From Bryobacterales bacterium (GTDB lineage: Bacteria; Acidobacteriota; Terriglobia; Bryobacterales; Bryobacteraceae), in the NCBI GenBank assembly GCA_020852755.1, contig JADZAF010000092.1, positions 1-37,692 on the forward strand: a DNA stretch of 37,692 nt, given 5' to 3'. How positions within the stretch are numbered: the stretch's first letter is position 1; each line of letters begins with the position of its first letter. A program made the position numbers and the translations under genes. Positions 25,420-32,988 of this stretch are shown one piece after another. Below the pieces are notes generated by a model. The model had not been told where the DNA came from. It saw only the letters and a program-made list of their open reading frames with translations, and made no database searches.

Positions 25420-28400
25420 ATGTTCTTTCGAGCGGCTGCCTTTGCGGCCGTCCTGCTTTGGGCGGGTCTTTCACTGGGACAGGAAATCACGGGTTCTATC
25501 AGCGGCGTGGTTACGGACGCATCGGGCGCTTTCATGCCCAACGTGGCCGTCACTGTCCTTAACACGCAAACCAACGTCAGCAACACGGTCCGGACCGGTC
25601 CCAGCGGGACCTACCGGGTTCCGTTCCTGTTTTTCGGCCGCTACCGGGTATCGGCGGAGGCGCCGGGATTCAAGACCACGGTGGTGGAGAACATCTCGCT
25701 TTCGACCAGCGAGGAAGTGCGCGTGGACGTGCGTATGGCCGTGGGACAAGTAACCGAGACGGTGAACGTCACGGAAAGCGCCGTCACGCTCAAAAGCGAG
25801 GACGTCTCGGTTTCGACCACGCTGGACCGGGAGCAGATCGTGCAGCTTCCGCTGGTGGGCCGGCAGGTGATTGCGGCGACTTTGCTGGCGCCGGGCGCGT
25901 ACTTCGTCAACAACAACAGCAAAGCCCAGCGCGATTCCGGGTTTGTGCGCCGCAACGGGGTATCGCTCAGCGTCAACGGCCTGACCGACATCTCCAACAA
26001 GTTCTACTACGACGGCATCGAGGGGATGAACTTCGACGGCGGGACGCGAGCGTTCGATCCGGCGCTGGAGGCCGTTCAGGAAGTCAAGGTGCAAGTCAAT
26101 TCCAACTCGGCGGAGTACGGAGGCGCGGCCGGAGCTTCGGTGAACATCGTGACCAAGGCGGGCACCAACGAGTTCCACGGCCACGCCTACGACTACCTGC
26201 AAAACGATGTCCTGAACGCGTTTCAGAAAGACGCCAAGTCGCTGCGGGCGCGCCAGATTGCCGCCAACCAGCTGGTGACCTCGAACAAGCCGGTGGTGCG
26301 CCATAACATCTTCGGCGGCGGCGCGGGCGGCCCCATCATCAAGGACCGCGCCTTCTTCTTCGGCAACTTCGAGGGCGTACGCGGCACGCGGGCCGGCCAG
26401 TACGGCCAGCGCACCGTGCCGACCGCCCGGATGCGCAACGGCGATTTCACCGAACTGATCTCGCCGCGCTCGCCGGTCCTGAAGGATCCCCTGGGCGTGG
26501 AGGGCGACGGCGATCTCATCTTCGACAACCCGGCCAATCTCCGCCGGTTCATGCACCCCACCGCGCTTAAGGTGCTGGAATTGGTTCCCGCACCGACAAA
26601 TTCCGGGCTGGTCAACAATTTCCAGGGTCCCTTCAGCCCAGCCAGGATCCGCACGGACGAGTTCACCGGCCGGGTGGATTACCGCTTCTCCGACAACGAC
26701 TCGCTCTACGCCCGTTATATCGGGAACTTCAACAACGACCTGGTGGGCGATATGTTCCCGCTATTCGGACCGGGCAGCAGCGACCGCAGCTACAAGCGGC
26801 GGCGCCGCAACCAGAATTTCAGCCTGTCGGAGACCCACGTCTTCTCTTCGAACATCTTCAACGAAGCGCGTGCCGGCTGGAACCGCAGCCTCACTTTCGA
26901 AGAGCTGGAAACCAGCTTCACACGGGACGTCGGCAAGGAACTGGGCCTGGCCGACCAGCTGCCCAACAGCCGGGACCCGCTGGAATGGGGTCCTCCGAAC
27001 TTCAGCATCAGCTCCAGCTCCTCGGCGTTGGGATTGCCCGGACTGAGGACGGGAGCGCCCTGGAACCCCAACGGCGGGCAGATCTGGCACTTCGCCGACA
27101 ACCTCTCCCTGGTGATCGGCAAGCACTCGCTGAAGACCGGGTTCACCATCATGCGCCGCAACAACGTCTTCATCGAAACGTTGAGCGCCCGCGGGGTGTT
27201 CGGCTTCGGCGGAGCGCCCGGAGGCGCTTACACCGGGGACGGCCTGCTGGACTTCATGCTCGGCTACATGTCCTCGGCGCAGGCGGGTATCGCCCCCCTG
27301 CACGGCCGGCCCAACCAGTTCTGGAACGCGGGTTATTTCCAGGACGACTGGAAAGTCACTTCCACTTTGACCCTCAATCTGGGTATTCGCTACGACTACT
27401 TCCAGCCCTGGAAGGAAATGAGGGATCACTGGGCCAGTTTCGATCTGGCCACCAACCAGGTAATCTACGCCGCAACCGCCACGGAACAGCAGGGCGGCCG
27501 GGCGCTGCGGTTCGGCGACAAAAACAATTGGGGCCCGCGCTTCGGATTCGCCTGGCGGCCGATGGGTCTGCAGAACACCGTGCTGCGCGGCGGCTACGGA
27601 GTGTACTACGAACAGGAGCACCCCAGCGGACCGATCCTGCATGCGATCAATCCGCCGCCGGGCGGTATCGGAGCGGCGGGAGCGGAATTCGCGGGATTCG
27701 GATTCACACGCGACTGGACGGCGCCCCCGCTCGCCACCAGCCCGGTGCCCACCCTGTTCTTCGAGAGTTTCGCCAAGGGCAGCGCGGTCATTCCGGCCCG
27801 GGTCGGCGTTCAGGCGGCCGACCCCCGCATGCGCGACACCTACGTGCAGCAGTGGAACCTCTCGGTGCAGCAGCGGGTGGGCAACAACTCGTTCGAGCTC
27901 GGATACGTGGCGAACAAGGCCAGCAAGATCTTCACCTCCTATAACATCAACACAGCAGGCGATTTCGCTTCCCGTTTCGTGCTGGGAACCGCGGCCCTGA
28001 TCCGGCCGGGCTTCTCGGGAATCAGCTGGCGGCAGGCCGATGGTTCCGGGCAATACCACTCCCTGCAGGCCAAGTTCGAGCGGCGAGTGCCGGGCGCGCT
28101 GTTTCTGGCCTCTTACACCTGGGGTCACGCCATCAGCGACGCCGAGCAAGGGCAAAGCGCGGTGGGTGTGGGTGATGCCGGCGCCTTCCGCTTTGCCTGG
28201 AACCGCAAGCTGGACAAGTCCTCGACCACCTTCGATATCCGCCAGCGGCTGGTTTCCTCGATCGTCTACGACGTTCCCCTCTTCAAGCGCCGCGCCGGGC
28301 TGTTGGGCAAGACCCTGGGCGGCTGGCAGGTGAACGGAATCTTCACCGCGCAGACCGGCAACCTGACACGGGCGTCAGACGGCACCGGGCAGGCCAACTC

Positions 28401-28797
28401 GTACTCCCGCTTCGACCGTCCCGACATGGTGGGCAACCCCATCCTGGGCCGCGGCGAGCGAACCGAATCGCGCTACTTCAACGTGGATGCCTTCCAGGTG
28501 GTCCGCGAGCCGCGCTACGGCACGGCTCCGCGGCTCAACATCCGCAACCCGGGACTGTGGAACCTGGACACCACGTTCTCCAAGCGCTTCCAGGCGACCG
28601 AATCCATGTACGTCGAACTGCGCGCCGACATGTACAACCTGTTCAACCACGCCAACTGGCGCACCATCGACACCACCATTCGGGATTCCAGCAACCCCAA
28701 CATCGGGCCTCCCGGGACCCTGACCAACCCCTACGGCCGGGTGACGGGGTTCGGCGAGCCCCGCGAGATGCAGCTCGGATTGAAGTTCGTATTCTAA
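25420..28797 (+). CDS. Oar-like TonB-dependent outer-membrane receptor 3
   Basis: Receptor of 1125 residues with signal peptide (MFFRAAAFAAVLLWAGLSLG), carboxypeptidase-regulatory-like domain at about 22-105 (SISGVVTDASGAFMPNVAV, SGTYRVPFLFFGRYRV, APGFKT), plug-like region (LPLVGRQVIAATLLAPGAYF, NKFYYDGIEG, AGASVNIVTKAGTNEFHGHA) and a long barrel ending GLKFVF. It has its own promoter and Shine-Dalgarno. Downstream on the same strand are an aldo/keto reductase and an amidohydrolase, which might process an imported substrate, but 71 nt and a possible extra promoter separate the receptor from the reductase, so co-transcription is uncertain. Confidence 0.9.
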   Translation: MFFRAAAFAAVLLWAGLSLGQEITGSISGVVTDASGAFMPNVAVTVLNTQTNVSNTVRTGPSGTYRVPFLFFGRYRVSAEAPGFKTTVVENISLSTSEEVRVDVRMAVGQVTETVNVTESAVTLKSEDVSVSTTLDREQIVQLPLVGRQVIAATLLAPGAYFVNNNSKAQRDSGFVRRNGVSLSVNGLTDISNKFYYDGIEGMNFDGGTRAFDPALEAVQEVKVQVNSNSAEYGGAAGASVNIVTKAGTNEFHGHAYDYLQNDVLNAFQKDAKSLRARQIAANQLVTSNKPVVRHNIFGGGAGGPIIKDRAFFFGNFEGVRGTRAGQYGQRTVPTARMRNGDFTELISPRSPVLKDPLGVEGDGDLIFDNPANLRRFMHPTALKVLELVPAPTNSGLVNNFQGPFSPARIRTDEFTGRVDYRFSDNDSLYARYIGNFNNDLVGDMFPLFGPGSSDRSYKRRRRNQNFSLSETHVFSSNIFNEARAGWNRSLTFEELETSFTRDVGKELGLADQLPNSRDPLEWGPPNFSISSSSSALGLPGLRTGAPWNPNGGQIWHFADNLSLVIGKHSLKTGFTIMRRNNVFIETLSARGVFGFGGAPGGAYTGDGLLDFMLGYMSSAQAGIAPLHGRPNQFWNAGYFQDDWKVTSTLTLNLGIRYDYFQPWKEMRDHWASFDLATNQVIYAATATEQQGGRALRFGDKNNWGPRFGFAWRPMGLQNTVLRGGYGVYYEQEHPSGPILHAINPPPGGIGAAGAEFAGFGFTRDWTAPPLATSPVPTLFFESFAKGSAVIPARVGVQAADPRMRDTYVQQWNLSVQQRVGNNSFELGYVANKASKIFTSYNINTAGDFASRFVLGTAALIRPGFSGISWRQADGSGQYHSLQAKFERRVPGALFLASYTWGHAISDAEQGQSAVGVGDAGAFRFAWNRKLDKSSTTFDIRQRLVSSIVYDVPLFKRRAGLLGKTLGGWQVNGIFTAQTGNLTRASDGTGQANSYSRFDRPDMVGNPILGRGERTESRYFNVDAFQVVREPRYGTAPRLNIRNPGLWNLDTTFSKRFQATESMYVELRADMYNLFNHANWRTIDTTIRDSSNPNIGPPGTLTNPYGRVTGFGEPREMQLGLKFVF

Positions 28798-28868
28798 CGG
28801 CCGCCCGGGAGGCCTCGCCCGCGGCGCCCCCCCGAGTGTGGTAACCTCCTAGAAACAGAGGAGAACCC

Positions 28869-29732
28869 ATGAACCGCCGAGAATTCCTAGGCAGGGGTGC
28901 AGCCGCCGGCGCGGCGGCGCTGAATGCTTTCCCGTATCGTCTTTTCGCAGGCGCGAAGAAGCAGGCCGGCGACCGCGTCTCACTGGGTCCGGCCGGAGTC
29001 GCGGTGACGCGGCTGGCCATGGGCACGGGCACCAACGGCGTGGGCGGCAGCTCCAACCAGACCCGCAAGCTGGGCATCGCCGGCCTGGGTGACATGTTGA
29101 GGGCCGGCTACGACCAGGGCGTCACCTTCTGGGATTCGGCCGACCAGTACGGCACGCATCCGCACCTGAAGGAAGCGCTCCGGCGGGTGCCTCGGGAGAA
29201 GGTGGCCATCCTGACCAAGACCCACGCCTCCACGGAACGCGAGATGCGGGCCGATCTGGACCGCTTCCGGCGCGAACTGGGAACCGATTACCTCGACGTC
29301 CTGCTGCTGCATTGCATGATGGATGCCGACTGGCCGCAGCGCAAAAAGGGCGCCATGGACGTCATCTCGGAGGCGCGCGAGAAGGGTATCGTCAAAACCC
29401 ACGGCGTCTCCTGCCACACCCTGGAGGCGCTCAAGACGGCCGCACGCACGCCCTGGGTACAGGTGGACCTGGCGCGCATCAACCCTAGCGGGGTTGCCAT
29501 GGACGGCAAGCCGGACGCGGTGCTTCCGGTGCTGCGCCAGATGAAGGCCGCCGGCAAGGGGATCATCGGGATGAAGATCCTGGGAGCCGGAAGGCTGCGC
29601 AACCGGGCCGACGAGTGCCTCCAGTACGCCCTCTCGCTGGACTGCGTGGACTGTTTTACCATCGGGGCCGAGAACCGGGAGGAACTGGCCGGCCTGGTGA
29701 AGAAGATCGAAGCGGCAAGCACGCGGGGATAG
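28869..29732 (+). CDS. Tat-signal aldo/keto reductase
   Basis: 287-residue protein. The twin-arginine signal MNRREFLGRGAAAGAAA predicts export of the folded enzyme. The mature part is an aldo/keto reductase TIM barrel with the catalytic tetrad Asp89 and Tyr94 (FWDSADQYG), Lys117 (ILTKTHA) and His148 (LLLHCMM). Late motifs are IGMKILGAG and FTIGAENREEL. The C-terminal ferredoxin-like extension seen in some relatives is absent. Substrate unknown. AGAGGAG at 28857-28863 gives a good Shine-Dalgarno, and TGGTAACCT at 28839-28847 could be an extended -10 promoter, so it need not depend on the upstream receptor gene. Confidence 0.9.
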   Translation: MNRREFLGRGAAAGAAALNAFPYRLFAGAKKQAGDRVSLGPAGVAVTRLAMGTGTNGVGGSSNQTRKLGIAGLGDMLRAGYDQGVTFWDSADQYGTHPHLKEALRRVPREKVAILTKTHASTEREMRADLDRFRRELGTDYLDVLLLHCMMDADWPQRKKGAMDVISEAREKGIVKTHGVSCHTLEALKTAARTPWVQVDLARINPSGVAMDGKPDAVLPVLRQMKAAGKGIIGMKILGAGRLRNRADECLQYALSLDCVDCFTIGAENREELAGLVKKIEAASTRG

Positions 29733-29749
29733 GGGAGGCATCCGGCCCG

Positions 29750-29771
29750 CGCGCCCCACCCGTGGGGCGCG
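29750..29771. terminator. GC-rich hairpin after aldo/keto reductase
   Basis: CGCGCCCCAC at 29750-29759 pairs with GTGGGGCGCG at 29762-29771; allowing for loop geometry this is about a 9-bp stem with a 4-nt loop. No T-tract. It separates the reductase from the amidohydrolase, arguing that the latter has its own promoter. Confidence 0.55.
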
Positions 29772-29808
29772 GCAGCTTCAGACCGTGCGCCGCAACGAAG
29801 CGGGGGCA

Positions 29809-29814
29809 TATAAT
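29809..29814 (+). promoter_or_regulatory. -10 box 6 nt before amidohydrolase ATG
   Basis: A perfect TATAAT is separated from the ATG at 29821 by six bases. With usual -10 to start spacing, transcription begins at or next to the A of the ATG, so the mRNA should be leaderless. There is no Shine-Dalgarno; no clear -35 is seen. Confidence 0.55.
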
Positions 29815-29820
29815 GCCCGC

Positions 29821-31125
29821 ATGCGATTCATCCTCTGCTTTTTTGTAGCGGCTTGTCTGTTCGCACAGCCCGAGTACGACCTGCTTCTCAAGGGCGGGCA
29901 CGTCATCGACGGCAAGAACAGGATCAGCGCCCGCCGGGACGTGGCCATGAAGGGCGGCAGGATCGCGGCGGTGGCCGCGAATATCCCCGCCTCGGCGGCC
30001 CTGAAGACGGTGGACGTTTCCGGGCTCTACGTCACCCCGGGGCTGATTGACATCCACACCCACGTCTATGCCGGCACCGGCGAGCGCAACTCCTACGCGG
30101 GCGACAACAGCGTGTACCCGGACGGCTTCACCCTCCGGGTCGGGGTCACCACGGTAGTGGACGTGGGCGGCGCGGGCTGGCGCAACTTCGAGGATTTCAA
30201 GGACCGGGTGATCGACCGCTCCCGGACCCGGGTGCTGGCCATGATCAACATCGTCGGCAACGGCATGCGGGGCGGCAAATGGGAGCAGGACCTGAGCGAC
30301 ATGGAGGTCAAGCCGACCGCCGACATGGCGCTGAAGTATAAGGGCCTCATCGTGGGCGTGAAATCCGCCCACTACGCCGGTCCGGAGTGGGCGCCGTTCG
30401 AGCGCGGCGAGGAGGCGGCCCGCACCGCGGGCATTCCGTTCATGGTCGATTTCGGCGCCGTGCATCCGGGCCGGCAGATCTACGACCTGCTGAACAAGGT
30501 CTACCGCCCCGGCGATATCTACACCCACATGTACTCCGGACTGCGCGGCGAGCAGGATGCCGAGACCAAGGGGCCCAGCAAGGCCATGCTGGACGGGCGC
30601 AAGCGGGGCGTCATCTTCGACGTGGGCCATGGCGGCGGCAGCTTCACCTGGAGGGTGGCGGTTCCCATGATGAAGGCCGGGTTCGTGCCCGATTCGATCT
30701 CCACGGACCTGCACATCAGCAGCATGAACGCCGGGATGAAAGACATGCTGAACGTGATGGGCAAGTTCCTGGCCATGGGGATGTCGCTGGAGGACGTGAT
30801 CCTGCTTTCGACCTGGAATCCGGCCAGGGAGATCCAGCACGAGGAACTGGGCCATCTTTCTCCAGGAGCCGTGGCGGACGTGGCGGTCCTCCGGCTGGAG
30901 AAGGGCGACTTCGGCTTCGTGGACATGCACAGCGCGCGTTTGAAGGGAACCCGCCGGCTGCTCTGCGAGCTGACGCTCAAGGACGGCAGGGTGGTCTACG
31001 ACCTGAACGGCATCACCCGCGAAGACTGGGACAAGCTGCCGGCCGGCTACACCCGGCAGGGCGACCCGCGCTGGGACGGCTTCTCTTTCGGACCGCGCCG
31101 GGGCCCCTGGCGCCAAAAGAAGTAG
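29821..31125 (+). CDS. Secreted amidohydrolase/deacetylase-family metallohydrolase
   Basis: 434-residue member of the amidohydrolase superfamily, closest in pattern to dihydroorotase/D-aminoacylase-like deacetylases. A signal peptide (MRFILCFFVAACLFA, then QPEYD) suggests export. Metal-site residues: H79-x-H81 (LIDIHTHVYAG), Lys181 in GVKSAHYAG as candidate carbamylated lysine, His215 (GAVHPG), His236 (YTHMYSG) and Asp296 (STDLHIS). The N- and C-terminal beta-sandwich is typical (LLLKGGHVIDGKNR; VADVAVLRLEKGDFGFVD). I chose 29821 because the signal peptide starts there; the frame extends to an ATG at 29785, but that lies upstream of the -10 box. The substrate, an acylated amino acid or cyclic amide, is unknown. 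Confidence 0.88.
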   Translation: MRFILCFFVAACLFAQPEYDLLLKGGHVIDGKNRISARRDVAMKGGRIAAVAANIPASAALKTVDVSGLYVTPGLIDIHTHVYAGTGERNSYAGDNSVYPDGFTLRVGVTTVVDVGGAGWRNFEDFKDRVIDRSRTRVLAMINIVGNGMRGGKWEQDLSDMEVKPTADMALKYKGLIVGVKSAHYAGPEWAPFERGEEAARTAGIPFMVDFGAVHPGRQIYDLLNKVYRPGDIYTHMYSGLRGEQDAETKGPSKAMLDGRKRGVIFDVGHGGGSFTWRVAVPMMKAGFVPDSISTDLHISSMNAGMKDMLNVMGKFLAMGMSLEDVILLSTWNPAREIQHEELGHLSPGAVADVAVLRLEKGDFGFVDMHSARLKGTRRLLCELTLKDGRVVYDLNGITREDWDKLPAGYTRQGDPRWDGFSFGPRRGPWRQKK

Positions 31126-31130
31126 GCGAA

Positions 31131-31164
31131 TCCGGGCCGGCGTCTGTTCAGGCCCCGGCCCGGA
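31131..31164. terminator. Hairpin between convergent amidohydrolase and DHH genes
   Basis: TCCGGGCCGG at 31131-31140 pairs perfectly with CCGGCCCGGA at 31155-31164 across a 14-nt loop. It lies between the two convergent stops and could act in both directions. No T-tract. Confidence 0.55.
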
Positions 31165-31172
31165 ATCCCGGC

Positions 31173-32126
31173 TTACCGCTTCAGTTCCCGGACGATTTCC
31201 GCGGCCACCCGGCGGGCTTTCTCCAACGCGCCTGTCTCGAAGCTGATCGCTCCCACCCGCGGATGCCCGCCCCCTCCGTACCGCTCGCAGATGGACGCCA
31301 GGTTGTGCTGCGGAGGCCGCGGCGCCCAGGGATTCGAACCTACGGAGATCTTGGTGCGAAAACTGGAGGGGCTCACCGAGACCGTGTAGGTGGAATTCGG
31401 GAACAGGTAGTAGGGGATGAACTTGTTGTAGCCCTCCAGGTCCAGGCCGGTCAGGTCGAACCAGATGACCCCATCGTCCTCCACGGCACGGGCGCGGATC
31501 AGGTCGATCGACTGCAGGTGGCGGGCGTACAGCTCCTCGAATAACGGCCGGATCTCGGGCTGCTCCATGATCCCGGCCAGGGGCAAATGGCGCATCCAGC
31601 GGATGATGCGGTGGACGATGTCCGACCCCTTGGCGCTCTCGATCACCAGGGTGAGCTTCATGGCCGGCTCGCCCAACTCCACGGCGGTCCTGGCGTCCGG
31701 GTACTGGGCGCCGTCGATGATATTCGCCCAGCGCACCAGCTCCTCCAGGTCGGGAGCCGTGTAGCCCCACCTGCCGGCAGCCACTGTGGCGATGAAGAAC
31801 GTGCAGGACTTGAAGCTGGGATCGTAGAGCTTGCGCTCGCTGGGGTTGCGGCGGTAGTGCTCGGCGTCCTCGGGAGTCAGGAAAGCGCTTTGGTGATGAT
31901 CGAACCACCAGGTCAGGCGGGGATCGGCCGAGTACTTGAAATCAACGATGGCGTTCTCGTCGCCGTCAAACAAGTCGGAATCGAACAGTTGGGAAGCCCG
32001 GTGGGCCAACCCTGTGAAGACGAATTCGGCTGCGGGGTAGAAGGATCCCTCGACAAAGCGGCTGAAATAGGCGGCGGAAGCCGCCCCGTCGAAGCAGTGG
32101 TCGTGGTAGAAAACCCGGATCCGCAT
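31173..32126 (-). CDS. DHH-family phosphoesterase
   Basis: 317-residue protein of the DHH/DHHA1 superfamily, which cleaves phosphodiesters in nanoRNAs, cyclic dinucleotides or pyrophosphate-like substrates using two Mn ions. Motif I is YHDHCFDGAAS at 8-18, motif II VDFKY, motif III the signature FDHHQS, and the C-terminal DHHA1 glycine motif is GGGGHPRVGAI. Motif I lacks the usual DGD of NrnA-like enzymes (DGA here), so substrate should not be assumed. I chose the ATG at 32126; a TTG at 32147 would add seven residues. It stands alone on the minus strand, convergent with the amidohydrolase and divergent from hsp20. Confidence 0.82.
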   Translation of the reverse strand: MRIRVFYHDHCFDGAASAAYFSRFVEGSFYPAAEFVFTGLAHRASQLFDSDLFDGDENAIVDFKYSADPRLTWWFDHHQSAFLTPEDAEHYRRNPSERKLYDPSFKSCTFFIATVAAGRWGYTAPDLEELVRWANIIDGAQYPDARTAVELGEPAMKLTLVIESAKGSDIVHRIIRWMRHLPLAGIMEQPEIRPLFEELYARHLQSIDLIRARAVEDDGVIWFDLTGLDLEGYNKFIPYYLFPNSTYTVSVSPSSFRTKISVGSNPWAPRPPQHNLASICERYGGGGHPRVGAISFETGALEKARRVAAEIVRELKR

Positions 32127-32443
32127 GGGAGTGGCAGAAAAGGTCAAAGCCTTACAGCTTGCCTTAACGGGCGAGGGATTGCAACTTCGGCGCCGGGACG
32201 GACACGGACGGGGCGCCGCGGCAAGCGGGCGCCGGGTGAGCCGCAGCGGGCAGGGGTGCTCGCCGGTCCGGGCAGGGAGGTATGCAGGCAGTGGGCCCTG
32301 GAGGGCCGTTCCCGGGACCGTCGCGGACAGCCTATATTTTTGTTATTAGACTTCTTGACATTCATCCGCTCATATTTTATGATTGACAGTGATAGCAGGG
32401 ATGAACCTGAGAACCTAAATAGCGAAAGGAGAACCAATCGCCA
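32127..32443. other. Divergent region between DHH gene and hsp20
   Basis: About 317 nt with no supported gene. The left 200 nt are GC-rich with small palindromes (for example around GGGCCCTGGAGGGCC); a short plus-strand frame at 32125-32349 overlaps the DHH start and has no Shine-Dalgarno, so I do not call it. Composition switches sharply to AT-rich near 32330, where the hsp20 promoter lies. Confidence 0.55.
32355..32383 (+). promoter_or_regulatory. Strong sigma-70-type promoter of hsp20
   Basis: A perfect -35 TTGACA at 32355-32360, a 17-nt spacer and TATGAT at 32378-32383 (one mismatch). Transcription should start near 32390, giving a leader of about 54 nt with AAAGGAGA at 32425-32432. A second TTGACA at 32383-32388 has no matching -10. 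No CIRCE element or good sigma-32 site was found. Confidence 0.7.
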
Positions 32444-32860
32444 ATGTCTGTCACTCAATTCGACCCCCTCGGCTTGCGATTCTTTGAAGACGCTGTCACC
32501 CGCCTGATGAGCGAGCCCCGGACCAACCGGCCCTGGTCGCCCGCCGTGGACATCTCCGAAACCGAGGATGCCCTGATCCTCCACGCGGACCTGCCGGGCG
32601 TTGAAATGAAGAACATCGACATCCGGCTGGAGAACGAAACTCTGACCATCCAGGGCCAGCGCAGCTTCGAGAAAGACGATCAGGCCAAGGGCTACCATCG
32701 TATCGAGCGCCAGTACGGCAACTTCGTGCGCGCCTTTTCGGTTCCGGCCACCATCGAGGTGGACAAGGTCAGCGCCGAGTACCGCAACGGCGTCCTCGCC
32801 GTGACGCTTCCCAAGAAGGAAGCCGCCAAGCCCCGTCAAGTGAAAGTCGAAGTGAAGTAA
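32444..32860 (+). CDS. Small heat-shock protein, Hsp20/alpha-crystallin family
   Basis: 138-residue ATP-independent holdase chaperone. The alpha-crystallin domain covers about 30-125 (PAVDISETEDALILHADLPG, IDIRLENETLTIQGQR, YGNFVRAFSVP) and ends with the usual GVLAVTLPK motif; a short tail (ARQ-like KPRQVKVEVK) follows, with no clear IXI motif, although VKVEV could play that part. It is the first gene of a protein-quality-control group with clpB and htpX; Hsp20 hands aggregated proteins to ClpB, so the grouping makes functional sense. A hairpin separates it from clpB, so the two are probably transcribed with partial read-through or separately. Confidence 0.95.
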   Translation: MSVTQFDPLGLRFFEDAVTRLMSEPRTNRPWSPAVDISETEDALILHADLPGVEMKNIDIRLENETLTIQGQRSFEKDDQAKGYHRIERQYGNFVRAFSVPATIEVDKVSAEYRNGVLAVTLPKKEAAKPRQVKVEVK

Positions 32861-32917
32861 AGGGGCCGGTGCAACACCGCCGGCCGATGTGCATCCAATA
32901 GAACGAACGTATTTCGC

Positions 32918-32939
32918 GGGCGGGGCGGCTACCCCGCCC
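32918..32939. terminator. Hairpin between hsp20 and clpB
   Basis: GGGCGGGG at 32918-32925 pairs perfectly with CCCCGCCC at 32932-32939 around a 6-nt loop. No T-tract. A weaker bulged hairpin (GGCCGGTG-CAA-CACC...GGCC) precedes it near 32864. It may end hsp20 transcription or tune read-through into clpB. Confidence 0.5.
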
Positions 32940-32988
32940 GGCGTGTCCCGGTGGACAGCCGCCCGCGCCACGCAAAGGTCTCAAAGCC

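Noticed and set aside
32125-32349. 74-residue plus-strand ORF beside the DHH gene
   Set aside because: It overlaps the DHH start codon, has no Shine-Dalgarno and its Arg/Gly/Ser-rich product looks like translated GC-rich spacer.
32340-32443. CIRCE or sigma-32 heat-shock element before hsp20
   Set aside because: No TTAGCACTC-N9-GAGTGCTAA inverted repeat, and the CTTGAC/CATATT spacing does not fit sigma-32.
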